Shown: piece by piece, positions 29,801 to 40,119 of the stretch
How positions within the stretch are numbered: the stretch's first letter is position 1
Layout of the letters: each line of letters opens with the position of its first letter
Source: Apostichopus japonicus
Taxonomy: Eukaryota; Echinodermata; Holothuroidea; Aspidochirotida; Stichopodidae
NCBI RefSeq assembly: GCF_037975245.1
Contig: NC_092568.1
Span: 4,983,001 to 5,047,000 of the forward strand
Reading direction: 5' to 3'
Length of the DNA: 64,000 bases
Notes under the pieces: model-generated
What the model saw: the letters and a program-made list of their open reading frames with translations, nothing else
Database searches by the model: none
Told to the model about the DNA's origin: nothing
Program-made: the position numbers and the translations under genes

Positions 29801-30852
29801 GAGACAAAGACCAGGATGGCGATGGTGATGACAGCCATCAGTACGTCCACGGTCAGCAGAGATGTCGTCCAAACTTTCAACGTAGTGTCCCCAGTGGCAT
29901 TGAGCGGAAGGCAGAGGGTCCCCTCACTGCAAACGTGCTTAAAATTGTCTATAGGCAAGCATGGTATAGCAGCTACTATAATCAGGATGAGATATTCTAT
30001 TACTATGGATACTTTGATAAAGGTGTGTTTGTTTCGTTTGGACGTCTCTGATTGGACTTGATCGTAAAAAATATGGAAGGCAAAAATCAAGGTAGCCCCG
30101 AGGGAGCTAGATATCGCAAAGAGTCCGATTGCACCAACAAATTTGCACCAGGTAGCCGATTCGGCTTTGAGGCTTTCGTCCTTCTCGACTAACGTCTTTA
30201 ACACGATAGAGATCATTTGAAAAACTGCGTATGATAGGAAGGCAAACATCATGTTACACATCAAGATTGTGTCTTTCATAGTTTCTCTCTTCTTGAGTAG
30301 ACCAATTAGGAAAACAAGTATCACCATGACCAACAGCAAGATGCTTCCTATTGCCATAGCGATAGCTAAAGCATCTGAATAAACCATATCTTCCATCTCT
30401 GTCGTTTGATTGGTCACGTTTGGAGAGAGCAACAATATGTAATCTCTGTAATGAGATAGAAAAAATATATATCTTTTGTAATTCATTAAAGAGTATCATA
30501 CTTAATTAATTAATTAAATACTTTATTACAGTGCATGTACACACCTTACAGTTAGTGAGATATACAGAACCTTGCATTGTCACTAAATATATGACTCACA
30601 TTATATTGAATTAAACAATTTATATGAAGGTTGTCAGTAATATCAACCTATGTGGCAAAAGAAAAAGGTGTAGTACTTACTACACCTTTTTGTTTTAGCT
30701 ACAGTAGCAGTTGTTAATGTTGACTGGGTTGTGTAGAATTTCTTCTCACCAGGTAATATTTGAATAACAATGCTACACAAAAATAGCCAAACTGCACAAG
30801 TTACATACAAATGCTTAACAGCGTTTGTAATTAATATCATTAAAACTGTCAT
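2712..30852 (-). CDS. 7TM receptor fused to a protein-kinase-like (pseudokinase) domain, nine-exon model
   Basis: Spliced model, minus strand, 5' to 3': 30852-30681 (tentative), 30443-29493, 29164-28962, 28761-28695 (probable), 27679-27544 (probable), 27424-27191, 26636-26444, 10556-8991, 2813-2712. All junctions are GT..AG and phases chain as 1,1,0,1,2,2,0,0, giving 1,207 codons plus stop. Order of parts: hydrophobic N-terminus, seven membrane helices (about residues 95-374), cytoplasmic linker, kinase-like domain from about residue 495. Visible kinase landmarks (model numbering): RGLMKV lysine about K529, helix-C glutamate about E542, LYLHDNNMSHQDLNTQN (HxD with D639, N644), NFS in place of DFG at 662-664, and helix-F-like NDVRAF at 719-724. 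A Ser-rich insert of about 340 residues separates helix F from the last helices. The intact frame across many exons argues for a real gene. The fusion is inferred from splice phases; no transcript was seen. It is probably a plasma-membrane receptor with an atypical or inactive kinase output. No family symbol is assigned. Confidence 0.75.
4600..4764. mobile_element. 5'-truncated copy of the CAGGGAATAATTTA MITE family
   Basis: Shares TTTGTCTCTT, AAAATACTA, TTTTGCATAG and the exact right end GGATAAATTATTCCCTG with the 7817-8010 element. The left terminus is not recognisable. Confidence 0.7.
4861..4868. repeat. Left SINE target-site duplication
   Basis: TAGTTTAC, repeated exactly at 5259-5266 on the other side of the SINE. 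Confidence 0.85.
4869..5258 (+). mobile_element. tRNA-derived SINE with 8-bp target duplications
   Basis: The 5' part is tRNA-like: box A TGGTCAAGTGG and box B GGTTCGAGCCC 40-odd bases apart. A central domain follows (CCTTGGGCAAGGCACTTTAT, then CACCCAGGTGTATAAATGGG), then a LINE-type 3' end GGCGCTATATAAATG and a (GATT)n tail. Direct repeats TAGTTTAC flank it at 4861-4868 and 5259-5266. It lies in the last intron of the 7TM-kinase gene, in the opposite direction to that gene. Pol III transcription is expected if the boxes are functional. Confidence 0.92.
7817..8010. mobile_element. 194-bp MITE with perfect 14-bp TIRs (family TIR CAGGGAATAATTTA)
   Basis: Begins CAGGGAATAATTTAGTGTT and ends GGATAAATTATTCCCTG; the outer 14 bases are perfect inverted repeats. 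The interior has imperfect repeats of TTTGCATAGCATTTTGC. Two relatives occur in this window. No certain target duplication (flanks CTCTT and CTCTG). It lies in the last intron of the 7TM-kinase gene. Confidence 0.8.
8527..8554. repeat. Hairpin-forming inverted repeat
   Basis: TTTGATCGTGTT and AACACGATCAAG form arms separated by about three bases. It could be a cruciform or a transcript hairpin within the last receptor intron. Confidence 0.6.
8991..10556 (-). CDS. Large exon: degenerate DFG, helix F, Ser-rich insert, C-lobe helices
   Basis: 1,566 nt without a stop. Acceptor TGTCTTTTCCTTCCGTGCAG, donor AAACAG|GTAAGT, both phase 0. It begins TMNLRIVINNFSKALDL, aligning with the beta8-DFG segment, but D is N and G is S. 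About 55 residues later comes EEVQRLYGNDVRAFALIMLE, matching APE plus helix F (SDVxSFGxxLxE), with APE lost. A low-complexity Ser/Arg/Lys-rich region of about 340 residues follows, including SSDSGISS and a basic cluster (KKGRKVEKGMKNNPKPK). The exon ends with a helical segment (MLSIMDSLRAITLMNRIHV). An exon this long, open and non-repetitive is very unlikely by chance. Confidence 0.92.
11169..11197. repeat. (TGTC)n microsatellite
   Basis: Seven near-perfect CTGT/TGTC units. Confidence 0.9.
14140..14275. repeat. Polypurine tract, about 135 bp
   Basis: Almost entirely G and A on the plus strand (GGGAGGGGAAAGAGGAGAGG and similar), with very few pyrimidines. Its mirror-like composition could form triplex DNA. 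It lies in the 15.9-kb intron. Confidence 0.9.
15779..16236. repeat. Higher-order minisatellite, 12 subunits of 35-39 bp
   Basis: Three related subunits, A (GATATCAGAATTACTAAC...CCTACCAGGG), B (GAGATAAAAGAACT...CTACCGGTG) and C (AAATCAGAACTAATC...CCGGTGGG), follow the order C A B C A B C A B C C A. The trimer period is about 115 bp. The array lies in the largest receptor intron. Confidence 0.9.
18300..18890 (-). pseudogene. CR1/L2-like LINE remnant (3' part of the reverse transcriptase)
   Basis: Minus-strand translation reads FIDSRLTWKIHIDTISTKVA, then KGIGILSKFKNFLPKSVLCS and LTLILPKLTYCLTVW: the region just after the RT palm in CR1/L2/Jockey-type LINEs. Further 3', in shifted frames, NTRSADNLHTSHFM and SLWNSL resemble the conserved tail of these elements. 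Stops and frameshifts make it a dead remnant inside the 15.9-kb intron. Confidence 0.8.
26444..26636 (-). CDS. Kinase-like hinge and catalytic-loop exon
   Basis: Acceptor AATATCTTTCTCATAG, donor ATTGAG|GTGAGT; enters in phase 2, leaves in phase 0. It encodes the hinge-like YLCTAFYPHGTLREVLQ (compare the xEYxxxGSLxxxL hinge of TKL and tyrosine kinases), helix E ALLQIAKGILYLHDNN, then the catalytic loop MSHQDLNTQNIHV. The HRD arginine is glutamine, while the catalytic-base aspartate and the metal-binding asparagine are kept. The usual loop lysine is asparagine. This is the clearest evidence of kinase homology in the gene. Confidence 0.88.
27191..27424 (-). CDS. Kinase-like N-lobe exon (VAIK lysine, helix C)
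   Basis: Acceptor TTCATTTTAGAG, donor GAAAG|GTAAAA (phase 2). It encodes YGIVEWQTANGSPRRGLMKV, where RGLMKV matches the beta3 VAIK-type lysine, then LWTMESSTLAKLNRLGHHDN with a helix-C glutamate, then IVDFLW, like the HxNIVxxL stretch of many TKL and tyrosine kinases. A tighter acceptor two bases upstream (exon starting 27426) would serve if the two small upstream exons are skipped. The glycine-rich loop is poor. Confidence 0.8.
27544..27679 (-). CDS. Probable exon leading into the kinase-like N-lobe
   Basis: 136 nt, acceptor TTTTGTCTGTTTCTAG, donor TCTAG|GTATCT, entering in phase 1 and leaving in phase 2. The open frame reads QLPTNKTNDSIREHVMTG and on through KRPEETGLAKICIGHRLYTA. It has a protein-like, charged composition and joins to YGIVEWQTANG of the next exon, forming a plausible beta1-beta2 region of a kinase fold. 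Codon use and phase fit are good, but recognition is by fit rather than by a known motif. Confidence 0.6.
28327..28386. repeat. Two adjacent short hairpins
   Basis: AGTACTTTACC/GGTTAAAGTACT (28327-28353, one bulge), then CTTACTTCAATT/AATTGAAGTAAG (28358-28386, perfect 12-bp arms). Too short for a typical miRNA precursor. Confidence 0.6.
28695..28761 (-). CDS. Probable small linker exon
   Basis: 67 nt, acceptor TTGTAGGTATTTTAG, donor GAA|GTCAGT, entering in phase 0 and leaving in phase 1. It encodes ILLQAGTRKEAIIRLSKP followed by QADR. This exon is required to bring the reading frame from the GTGAGT donor at 28961 to the open frame of the 27679-27544 exon, and it does so exactly. The donor is weak, and skipping both small exons also leaves an open frame (using the first AG of TTTTAGAG before the next exon), so they may be alternatively spliced. 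Confidence 0.55.
28962..29164 (-). CDS. Juxtamembrane linker exon
   Basis: Acceptor CTTCTCGTCTCTTTAG with a good pyrimidine tract; donor GGG|GTGAGT. Length 203 nt, entering in phase 1 and leaving in phase 0. It encodes about 68 residues: an acidic, Ser/Asn-rich stretch, then a basic segment (KSPTKGKSFKRLFSG) and SWIRDALIPDKFTG. It joins the end of TM7 in frame to the kinase-like exons. The basic patch directly after the membrane helices fits a cytoplasmic juxtamembrane segment. Confidence 0.7.
29493..30443 (-). CDS. Exon encoding the complete seven-transmembrane region
   Basis: One exon carries all seven hydrophobic helices. The acceptor has a strong pyrimidine tract (TTTTTTCTATCTCATTACAG) and the donor is AGAG|GTAAAG, phase 1. 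The extracellular N-terminal part has NVT and NQT glycosylation sequons. A conserved-type cysteine begins TM3 (ATWCKFVGAIG) and can pair with one of two cysteines in the second extracellular loop (HVCSEGTLC), which also holds an NAT sequon. The third intracellular loop is basic (RVLRKKATKIKR). There is no DRY after TM3 (it reads HIFYDQV) and no NPxxY in TM7 (IIPLGGIVACTLYLIMV), so it is not a typical class A receptor. I cannot assign a GPCR class from motifs alone; a cAMP-receptor-like or class B/adhesion-like ancestry is possible. Confidence 0.88.
30662..30691. repeat. 14-bp palindrome over the candidate exon-1 donor
   Basis: AAAAAGGTGTAGTA and TACTACACCTTTTT are perfect arms with a 2-nt loop. 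On the minus strand the GTAAGT donor after 30681 lies inside the palindrome. Confidence 0.8.
30681..30852 (-). CDS. Candidate first coding exon of the 7TM-kinase gene (signal/anchor segment)
   Basis: ATG at 30852 has a good Kozak context (CACCATGA) and an in-frame TGA four codons upstream. It encodes 57 residues with a hydrophobic run around YVTCAVWLFLCSIVIQIL, followed by Thr/Lys-rich sequence. A GTAAGT donor follows 30681 (phase 1). This phase fits the next exon only if the second AG of TTACAGAG is the acceptor (exon starting 30443). The hydrophobic run could be a signal peptide or an extra helix. Alternative first exons further upstream cannot be excluded. Confidence 0.42.
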
Positions 30853-33800
30853 GGTGCAGTATATTCATATGATTACAAACAAAAATTGCTAAACTTCAGT
30901 TTTTATGTGAAGTGTAAACATTATTGCCTGCACCAAGACTGGCACTTGTCACCAATTTTTTTTAGTTGTTTTAAAAGAATCAATTTTTAGTCACCAAGGA
31001 AATGAATAAAATGACCATTTTTATTGTCCATATTTTGTGAAAAGGCCAACAGCTGCAGTCTATTAACAAAGGCAACTAAACACAAATCAACAAAGGCTTG
31101 CAGGGTGCATATTCACATGTAATAAGTTAAGCTTCAATGATTTTGTTGTTCATTGAACTTGAAGAACAAGTATCACTTTAGTAGGAAGCTAGAACAAAGA
31201 AAGAAGTAAACAAACCTGCTTTGTTGTAAAATATGACTGAGAAAAAGTGGTGACAGAACTTTGTCCAGACTTATTGTATTGATATCTGGTTAACAATAAC
31301 TCTTTGGGATAGCTACAGTAGAAACTTTATAAAGAACAAATACTAGCCAGCATGAGTGTGTAAAGAATTAGGGTCATCAAGGTTCCTAGTCAAGTTGGAT
31401 CATTTCTAAAGCTAGTACGATGTTATGTTGGCACTATGTCCTTGGCTGTGAGCAGACCAATTAACTACCTGTGAAAAATTCCATTCAAATTAGGATTACT
31501 CAAAGGAAAATAGGTATCAAGTTGCACTGCAAATATTGCCTAAATTGATTAAATCCAATCGTAGATGATAACTAAGATTTTGTTTAAAGTGCTAAAATGC
31601 TTGGTGCTTTATAGCAAAATTGTGTCCTGTCCATATAGGTAACATCTCTGGTGTTCATGTTACAATGTGCACGACCATATCACAACTTCATGACAATTAA
31701 CTACAGTAACTTAACTACTTTAAGGCCTAGCTTCTGACCATTGACCATCCTTCACAACGATTTCATGAAATTCAGGATGATATATATGAAATTAATTAGT
31801 ATTATCGAATATGACTGAGATTAATATGAAATACAGTAAATTTTAAAAATGTGGGGTTAAATAAGAAAAAGATTCTTAGACTTCACATCAGAAAAATGCA
31901 ATGATAATAATATTACAACTACCTTAGGCCAGTGACAAAGCCTTTGGCTTGCTATTGAAGATTCCTTCACATATATGATAGTCTTCATTATTTTGCATTC
32001 CACACATCATTAATACAAATAAGATCCACTAATGTGACAATTACGGCCTATGACTACGTCATTATTTCTATAAGGCGAACTTCCCATTATTAATGTATGA
32101 GTCAGGAGTATGCAGTGTGTTCTTTATCAAAATTCACCATGGTCATTAACACAAAGCCTAGGCCTAGTGTCACAGAACATTCAACAAGTTCTTACATTTA
32201 ATGTGTTGAGGTTCCTAGGCTATGCGTCTCCTCAATCACCTATTGTTTGTTTTCTAATTTCTTTTAGAAATACGTGCCACGAGTGTGAAATACTAGTAAG
32301 CTGATTTGAACAGAATGTACGAATTAAAAATAAACTAACCCAGCCTAACCTACTTTGACATTCTCGCAGCATTGCCATGACAGAAACGGAGTTTAGGCTA
32401 CAACTTACAAGTAAGTAATTGTTATAAATCAGTCAATGGCTAGGTTATCTCAGCAGGGTAAGATAACAAAATCTCAGAAACAGATTTGAAATTTCAAGCA
32501 ATATACCTGATTTAATTCCTCGCTGTTCGTACTCGAAAAGTAGAAATTAGTCCTATAAATTCGTCCATGCGTTTACATTCCAGATAGACCCATGCGAAGT
32601 GAATTTTTCCTAGTTTTGCAGATCCACTTGCTTACTGTGACATCTTTGCTGATCTACTCCAATTACAATGTTTACATCGACTGCCAGCTCGAAACAGCAG
32701 TAATATGTAGCACACGACAGACACACGAATACTGCTACTTTCATTGACAGAATCAAGCAATTTGATTGGTTTAGAAGTAAGGCGTTCCAACAGCCTGTGG
32801 CAACCACTTGATTGGCAGATGACATTGTCCAATCTTACTACAAAATGCAAATAGCACTTCGAGTAGCAATTTTGCGGAGAGATATATGACTGTCTCCATA
32901 TAGTTTGATAATAAATGGTTTAAGATATGGCAAATGCGTATCCCATTGGAATTAAAAGTCTTCCTTAAATGCGAAGGCAGTATACAATAGCTCAAAACTG
33001 TAGTTGTTACATTTGATAATTAGTTTCAGAGTTCCTTCCAGATTCACGCAGCCGGTATATTACCATGTTATTAAGAAAACCTGTTCAGTGTTTGCTTCTC
33101 TCTGTTAAATGTGAAGTGACCTCGTAATTATCCTCAACATATGTTAAGGATAAAGAATGTATAGCATGGAAATGTATAATTCCTCAAGTTCTCCGTATTT
33201 ACGGTTCAAGCATGCACCTGTTTTGAAACTTATAACAAAAGTGGTATATGTTCGAAGACAGTCTATACGGCACTAACAGACAAATTGCAACCTGTAGTTT
33301 GCTCTTGTTGCTTTTACAGCGGCTGTTACAAACTGTTTAACATGATAGCACACATCTGCAAAACACGTGATCCTGGTTACTGAGATGTTTAAAATGCTTT
33401 GCCTTAAACTACGTAGGTAGGTCAACCATAATTCTTTTCCTCGAGTGATGTCCGTTGGGCTATGTGAACGGTATGCATTCCCTGGTCCTGCTAATTCTAG
33501 TAGCACCATATCCTGAAATCTACCGGGAATTATTATGCAGTTTCTTAGTGTAGCCTACTCATCTGTTTTTCAAACAGGTGTATGATTGTATCATGAATCG
33601 ATGTTCGAAAAGTCCATGTGCAGTTTGTATTTTGGGCGCAATATAATTACTCCACGCCCACGTTTACGCTACAGCGCTGTTGTCCTTGAAAATATTTGAA
33701 AAGAATGAATGACGATTTGGGATATGTAAAAAGTAAACAAAGCGATGATACACTCGATCAGGGAAGGAAGCGTGGTGGGTGTTTTGACAAAAACCAAGTA

Positions 33801-34928
33801 TTCCCACGATTAGCATTGCACGCAGATTCTTACAAAATGTGAATTTCCCATACTTCTTGAAGTTGTTGTCCTAAAATAGAACATATGTCATGCTTCAAAT
33901 ACCTTAATGTTTCCAAACCGTGTTCATCGAAATAGTGTTATGGAACAGACACGAACACAACGTTTCAGTTAACATGGGTTAGAACCGGAATACCGACTAC
34001 ACGATATTGAACATGTTTTTCCGAAGAAGAAAGTTTACCAAGATACGGACAGAATGACCTCTGCAATACACGGAGGGAATTTTCAGCCACCCCGCCCACT
34101 GCGCCATTAGTAGCATTCACTCCTACTCTCCACCGATCCTCAGACCTTCCCCTGCAGGCTATCTGTCTGTTCTTATTCTCTCCACATTCCAGGGGTTTCC
34201 CAACCCCCTGCACCCCCCCCCCCCTCCTCCTCCCTTCTCCCCACCCAGTCTCCGTTGAAACACATGTGTTCATCATTTTCAAGCTAGTGTCCGCTAAGGA
34301 AGTAGTCATTGCAAAGGGTGTTGTGTGGATTCTCGAATATTTTCAATTAAAACGTCACCGTACAGTGAAACCATTACCTTATACCGTCATGTATACTTCT
34401 ATCTAATAACTATGCTGATTTGCAAGCGTTTTCATTTCAAAAACCACCTCTTTATTCAGATTAACGCTACATCCTCAAGTAGGCCTTAGGGACAGTCTGT
34501 CACAATTAATAAGAATCGGCAATGGAGCAAAAGATAACACTAACTACATAGGGGAAAGCAAGTTGCATTGAAACAAATTTTCCGGTGGCTGATGATGATA
34601 GTTTAGAATAATTTCTGAAGATTTGATGCATCGTTAGGTCAAAAGCACATCAGATGTCAAATGTTCATCGAAAAAAGGTTTTCTTTTTTATTAAATTTAG
34701 TGATATTTTGTAAATCCCCCTGGAAACAGCCAAGTTAATGATGTCATCGTTACAATCCAGTTATTTCTTTATAACATTCCTATCATTTCTTCACAGAGGA
34801 AAGCATTATATTTCTACATAATAGTTGTTTCATGTTGATGAAATTCTAACTATAAATAGAACGTTGACAGCTGAACAAACATTTTCGATTCGAACCCAAG
34901 CCTCTAGCTTTATATGCGAACACCCTTA

Positions 34929-35028
<100 letters not shown>

Positions 35029-35969
35029 TATATACATACATATTCTTCCGAACTAAAATTACCGTACGTGAGACTGCATAAGATAATTGCTATTTCTGTA
35101 GCAACAATGTCCATATATTACGTATACAGTGTACTTAAACGTGTCTTTTTATCCTTATGCCTGAGCTCACACTTTGTAGCTGTATCACGACAGACGCACA
35201 TAGCGAATAATATCGTTCATATGTTCTATATATGCAATGATATAAAGACATGGTTTTCCTATCAGGGAATGAATTATACATACTTAAATAACCAAACTTC
35301 TTCTCTATAAAAGGGAAATTTCTTACTCGTGTAATTGGTGTCCCTAGAGATTAGTGTACAAGCTAGATAGCAAACGCAATGTTTAATTGACCGATGCGTT
35401 CGATACCAATAGAAACTCAGCCTTATGAGTCATACAACGAATGGGCGTGTACGGAATCCTCGCCTTTCTATATGTGTACACAGTAGTGCGGTATTTAGCT
35501 GGCCTGGGAGTTGGCTTCTATAGCAAATAAACGCTGCGGTTTTCTTAAGTGAATCCAATGAGGTGTAACCAGTATGACAAGTTGTTAGGAGTCAATGTGC
35601 TTATTAATTCGGTTTGAGTCACTCGAAAGCATCGCGATATTTTTCATTGAAAACTGAAAAGCAACCTATATACATGTAATTATGTCATGTTGTGTGCGTG
35701 TTTATGTCTGTTTTAAGTTAAGTTTCTTCTTTCTCTCTTTTGTTTTTATTTTATTTTTCTTTTGGTGATGGGAAGGACTCGGGGAAAATGTGGGGGTTCA
35801 TGCACCAACAGAGAAAGCCACTTTATAATAGCTTTAATTCTGACTATATCTAATTAAGGGAAATGAAGTAACGGTTTTAAGAGAATTTGAATGAAAGAAA
35901 TGAACTTTATATTGCCGGTCACCAACGTTTGTATACTTTAAGGAAGTTAGTGACTAGGATATTAAGTTT

Positions 35970-36075
35970 GTCTTGACTTGGCTCAACCAAGCTCAACGTG
36001 ACAAGAGCCCAAACTGTCGACTTGACTCAACCAAGCTAGACTTGACTCAACCAAGTTAAGACTTGACTCAACTAT
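35970..36075. repeat. Degenerate about 20-bp minisatellite
   Basis: Repeats of GACTTGACTCAACCAAGCT with variants, at least four copies. Confidence 0.85.
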
Positions 36076-38410
36076 GTGCCCGGGCCTATACACTGCAACC
36101 CTACAAGGTTAAATTTGACTTGACCAGACATAACATTCACTCGTGACTCAGTGACTTGCCTATAGCTTTAGTTGTAGGCCCTATACTATCAACATCTCTT
36201 CACTGGGGAAGTTATTTTTAATATATATATTTAACTCTCATTAAAAAAAAACATGTTCTTCGTGATCTGAACCTACATTATATCTATGGCAGTCCATATT
36301 GGTTTTAAAGTCAATGTATAGTCGATACTGATATCATATTATCCATTTGAAACAGTTGTTAACTTCAACGTTGCTGTATACCTGATTGGTGTGAATTATA
36401 ACTATACACTATAATGAAAGTACTTACTTATCCCTTTACGCAAAACCTACATTTTCTATATCGATGAAAAGAATCACTCTAGCTTCTTTAGACAGCAGTT
36501 TGCATTAAGCGGTGACTCAAAATAATTAATGGCAAACATGTAGGGATACCAAACATTTAGTAAATATAGACCACACCTTGTTATATTGTAGCCTCAAGAG
36601 TCTAGACAATTACGGCGACTAGTTACACGCGTTATTACGTGGATTCATTTATTTCGGGAGAACTAGACCAATGACACACATATGTTTGGGTTTAGATGAC
36701 AGTTTCTTTGAAAGCCGGTCTATATTACTCAGTGAACCTAATATAATGAAAAGAAGTGTACGGAATCCGTAAACCTCGGTGAGAGACAGGTATTGTTCTT
36801 GCGCGAAAAGTCTGAGATGGAGAACAATTGTGGAAAACGACAATGCGGTCAGACTGGAGTGTGAAACCGGACCAGGATCCGGATCTAAAAGACAATAGTC
36901 TCAGTTTTACTTAACTTCACTAAAAGATATAACTCTGAAGGAGCCTACTACCATGACTCACAATTAAGATGACAGGCCTATACTCAAAGGATCCCGCGGG
37001 TTTCTTTGTGTGTGAGAGCGTGTATATCTGTGTGTTTGTTTGTATGTATTATTATTATTTTGTTGTTGTACAGAATTGATGACAGCTGTTCATTGAGTAC
37101 ATCTGAGCTGTACGTCCCGAAGACTGAGAAGGCCATCGTTAGACCATGACACCGAAAAGAAATAAAACAGTTTCATTTATACCATAATTAGCCGGGGATT
37201 GGGGGAGGGGAGTTCAGAGCAACAAACCAACAAACTGAAGTGCCTTTTGGTTGATCAATTTGTTTCCATCTCCTCCCGGCTCCCCCACTCTCTACACGCA
37301 CACACACCCCGTCCCGACACAGCCTTCAAATGACGTAACCCGTCAAACATCCCGGTCTGTCTGCATTATTTATGTCCTACGAATTATGTAATATTTCATT
37401 GCTTTTCTTTCCAAAAGTTTCAAAGAATCTAACCAATTCGTTGGTTCCTGTTGTATTATGGGGAGGAATAAAGTATATAATATTACTTATGGTGGCGATT
37501 ACGATTTTAACCGTCAACATGCATGTATACATCGCGGTATGGTTCAACGCAAAATGCCGCTTTAGTAAGGAGATGATGAAAGGATATTTATTTTTTTCTT
37601 ATGGCGGATTCCCTAACTTGTGTAATGGGCACACATTTGGATGAGTACTATTGTGTCATTGTGCTATAGCGATATACATTCTGACACATGTGCGAGTTAT
37701 AAGTATTATAACACTTGTATATACTGGCCATGACTGTTCTTAAAATTAGTAGAATCTCTTGGATTATAGAGAAGCGTTTGTTAACGCCAAAAGATGTTAT
37801 AAAAACATGTAATTCATTAAATGATCAAACCAGATGCAATAATTTGTTATGTTCACGTGAATTTGTCGTTTTTTAATATTTTTAAAGAGAGGGTATTGAC
37901 TTGACAGAGGAAAGGTATAACCTAGGTTAACAACACTTATAGCAAATTGTCATCTTATAATGAAAAGCTGTGACAAGATACCGATCACTCTTGATAGCTT
38001 AAAACTTGTTTTCCCTGGTATCTTAAATGTTTGCTTGTATCGCTCCGAAATCGATTGTTCGAGAGTTTTCCAGAGCCACCGTGACCGCTTGTTAGTGAGA
38101 GATGAATGATGCATCGATAACTAGCAAAGATCGATACAGACATTGCCGCAAGACAACCTACATGAATTAACTATTATCACCATCATAATATATATCAGGC
38201 TCTTTTAGTAAACTGATACATTGGAAATTCAACGACGTTTTAACTTTCTCCTTAAAGTTTATTTTGTTCCAATTATTTGGAAAGATGTCTTCGATGAGTT
38301 ATATTCCATATAGGGATGGTTGAAATAAATTCACAACCAAAACATAAAGTTGTTGCTTTCAGTAAAATATTTATAACTGGTGACAAACTATATGTACATT
38401 TGTTTTTACT

Positions 38411-38418
38411 ATATATAC

Positions 38419-38456
<38 letters not shown>
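38411..38456. repeat. Compound (TA)n(TG)n microsatellite
   Basis: A TA run passes directly into a TG run. Confidence 0.9.
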
Positions 38457-39270
38457 TAACCAGCAGCCGACTCTAGTGCTCCAGGTCACCGAATATATTT
38501 GTTACAAATGATATTAGTAAAATATTTACATGAAAGGCACAAAAACTGCCTTCTCTGAAACAAATAAAATAGTAATAAGCATTCTTGCAAAGCCTAGAAA
38601 CTGAATTCTTTTTTTTAAGTTATGGATACAAACCTAAATTTATTGCTAAGCTAAACCAAAATAGTGCGTGAACAGATAAATTTCACACCTTATTTATATT
38701 GAAACTGTTTCATACCTTAGACGGCCGTGGCGTACACTCATTAATTATTTAATCTCGTAATTTCTAAACGTACATGGATAAATTTAGAAAAAGTTTAACA
38801 AGTTTAGTAACTTCCCACGGATATGGGTTTTTATAAAAAAAAGTCACAGATATGTTTTATAAATCTTCTTAAATCGTTTTGGTTTACATATATTGTTGTT
38901 AGTGTAAATCACCTCGCATGGACCCAAAGGCGGTTACGCAGCCCTATATACGCGCACCAGACCGAATACAGGTGATCGTGGTGTGCGAAAATCAATCCAG
39001 GACCTAACACTGTAGGGCTTCGTTGTGTATCGATTAATTGTGTTGGTTTCTACTGAGAATCCAGGGGCTCTAACACACCATGTAACATGTGCCACTAATT
39101 ATGACTAATTCAGTAAATATTTCATTGTCAGTATATTAAAGGATGCGGTTTTAGTGGGAGTACTATGTCAATTGAGACGGCGATGTAAGAACAGGACACG
39201 TATAGCCTATATAAGGCTGTATAAAAGGGTGTACCTTGTGGTGGGCAGTGTCAAACCAGTGTTGTCAGTC

Positions 39271-39646
39271 CAAGGGCGTAGGAACCGGGGGGCTGGGGGC
39301 GCCAGCCCCCCCCCAGTGAAAAATATGGAGGGGCGGAAGTATCATTCCGCAACCCCCCCCCCCCCTCTTCGCAAGTCAGAAAACCCCTTTTCTTTTTCAT
39401 TTCCAAATGAGAAAAAAATCTCATTTGGAGCACCAAATTGCATGTTGAAAATGCAAAATTATATACAAAATGGAGTGGGTGGGTTGAAGTGTGCTATATT
39501 GCACCAAATTGCATCTGAGGCCACCTGGAAATGCAAAAAAAATCCAAAGGGGAGGGGGACACCCCCTCCCCTTAAACACCTCCCCCAGGCCGGCCATCAG
39601 TCTTCAGCCCCCCCCCCCCACTCAAAAGTAACTTCCTACGCCACTG
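39271..39646. mobile_element. hAT-type MITE with 8-bp TSD
   Basis: 376 bp. The left end CAAGGGCGTAGGAA and right end TTCCTACGCCACTG are inverted repeats with two mismatches. The exact 8-bp duplication TGTCAGTC flanks it at 39263-39270 and 39647-39654. Just inside the left end is a G/C hairpin (GGGGGCGCCAGCCCCC); the right part has several C runs. The 8-bp TSD and the CA..TG ends fit the hAT superfamily. It encodes nothing recognisable. Confidence 0.9.
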
Positions 39647-40119
39647 TGTCAGTCTGACCATGGAGGTAAACCCAGCCATGTTAAGCTCACATATAATTTG
39701 ATATATGCTACCCTTCCATCAAACTAAGAGATTTATGTGGTTACATATAGTTGTCATTGGCTGCTACTGATTAACAAATAATTATAACAGATCAGTCCTA
39801 TGCGTGATTTTATGTTCTACCAATTTAAGTCGTAGCCTATATAGCCTTTGATGTTTTGCAAATGCAAACTTATTGGAGTTTATTCCTTCTTATGGTGCGA
39901 CACGGTGGCGGAAATAAAAGTAAAGTTATCTTGTCCTTCCATTATTTAAAATAATAATACCACAAGATGTCATATATTCAATGCAAAGTTCGCCATTAAG
40001 GCATCCCCCCCCCCCCCCAAAAAAAAAAACAGGAGAAAAAACATGTAAACTATATCTAGGAAATATATAGGAAACGATCAAACAGTATATCCAGGTCCAC
40101 TTGTGCTAATCATATCTAT

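Noticed and set aside
29501-29872. 123-codon minus-strand frame and plus-strand 89-codon frame at 29792-30061
   Set aside because: Alternative-frame shadows of the 7TM exon.
33965-34309. Gly/Arg-rich 114-codon frame
   Set aside because: Arises from a C/T-rich tract; no protein-like pattern.
39154-39657. 167-codon open frame
   Set aside because: Covers the hAT MITE; proline runs come from C tracts and there is no domain.
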